Assembly (NCBI GenBank): GCA_023249395.1
Contig: JAHFCS010000053.1
Coordinates: 1 to 9,513, forward strand
Reading direction: 5' to 3'
Length of the DNA stretch: 9,513 nucleotides
DNA from: Gemmatimonadota bacterium
GTDB lineage: Bacteria > Gemmatimonadota > Gemmatimonadetes > Gemmatimonadales > Gemmatimonadaceae
The notes beneath the pieces were generated by a model, which was not told where the DNA came from, searched no databases, and worked only from the letters and a program-made list of their open reading frames with translations. The position numbers were made by a program, and so were the translations under genes. Below are positions 6,942-9,513 of this stretch, piece after piece (the first letter of the stretch is position 1; every line of letters begins with the position of its first letter).

Positions 6942-7905
6942 GACGTAGCCTGGGATCGAACGCCCGATACAGCAGATCCGCAACGAGACTGCCTGCCGTG
7001 ACGAGAATGCTTCCGATGATCACTGCCGCCATCAGCAGCGGGTAGTCACGGGTGTCGATCGAGTTCACAATGACAAGCCCCATGCCGGGCCACGAAAAGA
7101 CTTTCTCGACGTACACCGCCCCGGTGAGCAGAGCCGGGAATGCCAGGCCGAAAAGAGTGATCACCGGCAGGAGGGCGTTGCGGAGTGCATGCCGGCGAAC
7201 GATGACGCGCTCCGGAACTCCCTTCGCGCGCGCGGTGGTGATGTACTCGGACGGCAAAACGTCGAGCAGTGAGGCACGCTGATAGCGCGCAACCACCGCC
7301 GAGAAAAGGAGCGTCAGGGTCAGCGCGGGGAGCACCGTGTGACGCGCGACATCGACGATGCGGAAAACGGGACCGAGACTGCTGTGAGTGACGGGATCCA
7401 CCATTCCGCCAATGGGGAAAACAGGAAAACGATAGGCCAGCAACACGATCACCATCAGCGCCAGCCAGAATTCCGGTGTCGAAAAAAACAGCAGCGACAC
7501 CCCGCTGATGATCCTGTCGGTTGCCGACCCCCGTTTCATCACCTGTGTGATGGCAAGGAAAATTCCGAGCGCAAAACTGGCCGTGAGCGCAATGCTCATC
7601 AGCAGCAGCGTGTGGGGCAGTGCGTCGGCAAGCACGTCGAGCACGGGCCGCTGGAGAGAGAACGACCAGCCCAGGTCGCCTTTGGTGACGCTGGCGATGT
7701 ATCTGACGAACTGTTCAGGGAGCGGCCGGTCCAGCCCATACGCATCGCGCCAATGGGCGCGCACGCCTTCGCTGACGTTCGGATTCTCAACCGCCGCCGC
7801 GAATGGATCGCCCGGTGCTAGGTGGATGAGAAAGAAGGCAATCGTCGCGACGAGGACGACTACTACTACTGCTTGTGCGATCCGACGAAGGAGGTAGCCG
7901 GTCAC
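6931..7905 (-). CDS. Dipeptide/oligopeptide ABC importer permease, DppB/OppB type
   Basis: 324 residues from GTG 7905. Inner-membrane permease and partner of the C-type subunit. The N-terminus TGYLLRRIAQAV followed by a valine-rich helix (about 10-30) and HLAPGDPF is typical of DppB-type permeases. Further helices lie at about 98-120, 133-158, 189-208, 245-268 and 289-313. The EAA loop that docks on the ATPases is at about 221-248, with ARAKG at 225-229. The ending YRAFDPRLR (313-321) is a family hallmark. Start choice is uncertain. GTG 7905, four bases after the upstream stop, gives the normal N-terminus but has no clear ribosome site. An upstream TTG at 7941 has GGAG four bases before it and would add 12 residues while overlapping the binding-protein gene. 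Helix 1 is encoded partly by a short GTA codon run. Confidence 0.94.
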   Translation of the reverse strand: MTGYLLRRIAQAVVVVVLVATIAFFLIHLAPGDPFAAAVENPNVSEGVRAHWRDAYGLDRPLPEQFVRYIASVTKGDLGWSFSLQRPVLDVLADALPHTLLLMSIALTASFALGIFLAITQVMKRGSATDRIISGVSLLFFSTPEFWLALMVIVLLAYRFPVFPIGGMVDPVTHSSLGPVFRIVDVARHTVLPALTLTLLFSAVVARYQRASLLDVLPSEYITTARAKGVPERVIVRRHALRNALLPVITLFGLAFPALLTGAVYVEKVFSWPGMGLVIVNSIDTRDYPLLMAAVIIGSILVTAGSLVADLLYRAFDPRLRHEG

Positions 7906-7909
7906 CCGG

Positions 7910-9513
7910 TTATCGCGGCGAGCCGACGCGGTCGCGAGCAATGCGCTCCGCCGGCGGCACCCACCACTCGGGGATGTTTGCCCACCACGCGTCGGGCCGA
8001 AGCGGTGGAGTTCGAATCCGGCTGCTGATGGCGATCATGCTCCTCGGCTCGGCGAGCCAGATTGCGGGCGCGTCGTCGATTATCATCTGATACGCCTTCT
8101 TGAAGCGCACGCGGCGTTCATCGAGATTCATCGCCGATAGCGCGCTGTCCGCCATCGCGTCGAAGATCGGATTCTCGTAAGAGCCGTAATTGGATCCTCC
8201 TGCCTGCGATCCCGCCGAGCCCCAGGTTTGGCGGATTCCGCCCGGACTCGCATCGACGTGCCAGCCCCCGAATACAGCGTCGAACGAGCGACGACTCTCG
8301 CGATCGATGAACGACGCGATCTCCAGCTTGTCGATGTTCATTTTCACGCCCGCCTGTTTCAGCTGCTCCTGAACGATGACGGCCATACTCATCCGGTTCT
8401 TGCTCGAGCTCGGAACACTGAGAGTGAACTCGAGAGGGCGGCCGTTGCGGCGCCTGATCCCGTCGCGTGAATTGCGCCAGCCGAGGGAGTCGAGGAGCCG
8501 CTGCGCACCGGCGAGGGAATAGGGAATCTGCTGCAGCGTAGTATCGGTTGAGGGGTACGCGCGCACTGTTGGACCAACGGACACTTGAGCGAGAGTGTCG
8601 TAAACATTCTGAACGGCGCGTGCGCGGTCCACGGCCATTGTGAGCGCGCGACGAACGGCCCGGTCACCGAAGAGCGGATGAGATCGCACTGGATGCGCCG
8701 GATCGCGAAGGTTGAACTGAATGAAGTTGTAATCCAGTCCGGGCAGAAGCACCGTGCGAACTTCGGGGTGTCCCGCGATCTGGGGAAGGCTCGCCGCAGT
8801 CAGCTGCTCGAAAACGTCCGACGCGCCTCCGAGCAAGCGAGTGAACGCCGTGTTGAAATCCGGAGCGATGCTCCAGATGACACGGTCCACATGCGGGCGA
8901 CCGCGGTAGTTGGCTGTATCGGCCGCGATCTCGATTGACGAGCCGGCGTTCCAGCCGACAAAGCGAAAGCGTCCGCTCCCGATCGGCGCTCGGGCCAGTG
9001 GCGCCGTCCGCAACGCCTTACCGCGAATTCCCTCGAGCGCGTGCTCGGGGATAACGAGCACTGGGTCTGTCGCCTCGAAGAACTGAGTGGGAGAACGTTT
9101 GGAAAACCAGAACACAGCGGTCAGTGAATCCGGCGCCGTCACCGAATCGATGCTGGCGATCAGCGGAGCAGAGGGTGACGCTGTTGCCGGGTCCTTGTAG
9201 AGAGCATAGGTGAACGCAACGTCGGATGCGCGAACGGGAAGACCGTCGTGCCACTTCGCGCGCGGATCGAGATGAAACGCTATCGACAGTGAATCGGGCG
9301 ACCACGTCCAACTCTTCGCCAGCCGCGGCTCGAAGCCACTGTCACCGACGGTGTTCATCGAGCTGCCGACATCCGCGAGGTGTTCGTACACCAGCTCGCT
9401 GACCTGTCGCCCGGCAACGCTCGCCTCCAGAGGAGGGAAGAGTCCGTCCGGATCGCCGCCGGTGGAGATGACGATCGTTCCTCCGGGGCTCACTGAGTCG
9501 CCCGCTGCCGGTG
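7910..9513 (-). CDS. ABC transporter family 5 substrate-binding protein (peptide-binding, DppA/OppA-like), N-terminus beyond the window
   Basis: Partial: 533 residues are visible and the frame stays open past base 9513. Numbering here is from an internal GTG at 9493. Family 5 (SBP_bac_5) proteins capture peptides outside the inner membrane and hand them to the permeases. Visible features: the first strand TIVISTGGDPDGLFPPL (6-22); LAKSWTWSPDSL (58-69) and WHDGLPVRASDVAFTY (81-96), the classic region near the domain start; GSGRFRFVGW; DRAVRRALTMAVDRARAV in the hinge half; and PEWWVPPAERI near the C-terminus. The internal GTG 9493 would leave no signal peptide. The residues before it (PAAGDS) look like a post-signal linker, so the real start, probably with a lipoprotein or Sec signal, is upstream. 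It is the first visible gene of the transporter operon; its TAA stop lies four bases before the permease start. Ligand could be di- or oligopeptides; some family members bind nickel, haem or glutathione, so the ligand is inferred from context. Confidence 0.95.
   Translation of the reverse strand, partial: PAAGDSVSPGGTIVISTGGDPDGLFPPLEASVAGRQVSELVYEHLADVGSSMNTVGDSGFEPRLAKSWTWSPDSLSIAFHLDPRAKWHDGLPVRASDVAFTYALYKDPATASPSAPLIASIDSVTAPDSLTAVFWFSKRSPTQFFEATDPVLVIPEHALEGIRGKALRTAPLARAPIGSGRFRFVGWNAGSSIEIAADTANYRGRPHVDRVIWSIAPDFNTAFTRLLGGASDVFEQLTAASLPQIAGHPEVRTVLLPGLDYNFIQFNLRDPAHPVRSHPLFGDRAVRRALTMAVDRARAVQNVYDTLAQVSVGPTVRAYPSTDTTLQQIPYSLAGAQRLLDSLGWRNSRDGIRRRNGRPLEFTLSVPSSSKNRMSMAVIVQEQLKQAGVKMNIDKLEIASFIDRESRRSFDAVFGGWHVDASPGGIRQTWGSAGSQAGGSNYGSYENPIFDAMADSALSAMNLDERRVRFKKAYQMIIDDAPAIWLAEPRSMIAISSRIRTPPLRPDAWWANIPEWWVPPAERIARDRVGSPR

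Noticed and set aside
7855..7872. Short trinucleotide repeat (TAC/GAC run)
   Set aside because: Only a few units, and it encodes the valine run of a transmembrane helix on the minus strand. Too short and too well explained to call a functional repeat.

Overview
This is a GC-rich, almost fully coding bacterial chromosomal stretch. It carries a peptide-uptake operon on the minus strand, an outer-membrane protein gene on the plus strand, and the 5' part of a minus-strand amidotransferase-class hydrolase. The Omp85-type protein with a POTRA domain points to a diderm (two-membrane) organism. High GC, GTG/TTG starts, very tight packing and the style of the surface protein would fit Gemmatimonadota or a similar soil/environmental phylum. 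That placement is an impression from the sequence, not a demonstrated assignment.

Layout, left to right. (1) Bases 1-515, minus strand: N-terminal 171 residues of a peptidase C26 (gamma-glutamyl-GABA hydrolase-like, class I glutamine amidotransferase fold) protein; its C-terminus lies beyond base 1. (2) Bases 517-2244, plus strand: a secreted BamA/TamA-like (Omp85 superfamily) outer-membrane protein with one recognisable POTRA domain and a beta-barrel. (3) Bases 2253-3872, minus strand: a proton-coupled POT/PTR2 peptide transporter. (4) Bases 3869-9513, minus strand: a complete set of parts for a dipeptide/oligopeptide ABC importer. In transcription order (right to left) these are the family 5 substrate-binding protein (its N-terminus runs off the window), permease B, permease C, ATPase D and ATPase F. 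The POT transporter follows as the last gene.

The five minus-strand junctions are extremely tight: a 4-base gap, an 11-base overlap, ATGA, TGATG and ATGA. The six genes therefore look like one translationally coupled operon. It would deliver peptides by two energetically distinct routes, ATP hydrolysis (ABC) and the proton gradient (POT). The operon promoter must lie beyond base 9513. The POT gene converges on the Omp85-like gene with only 8 bases between stop codons. The Omp85-like and C26 genes diverge with essentially no spacer.

No tRNA, rRNA, CRISPR array, insertion sequence, transposase, integrase or obvious rho-independent terminator was seen. No non-coding stretch exceeds a few bases. 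I did not find evidence for a wholly new system. The most unusual points are the ABC+POT operon, the cysteine pair bracketing the POTRA domain, and the head-to-head gene starts around base 516.
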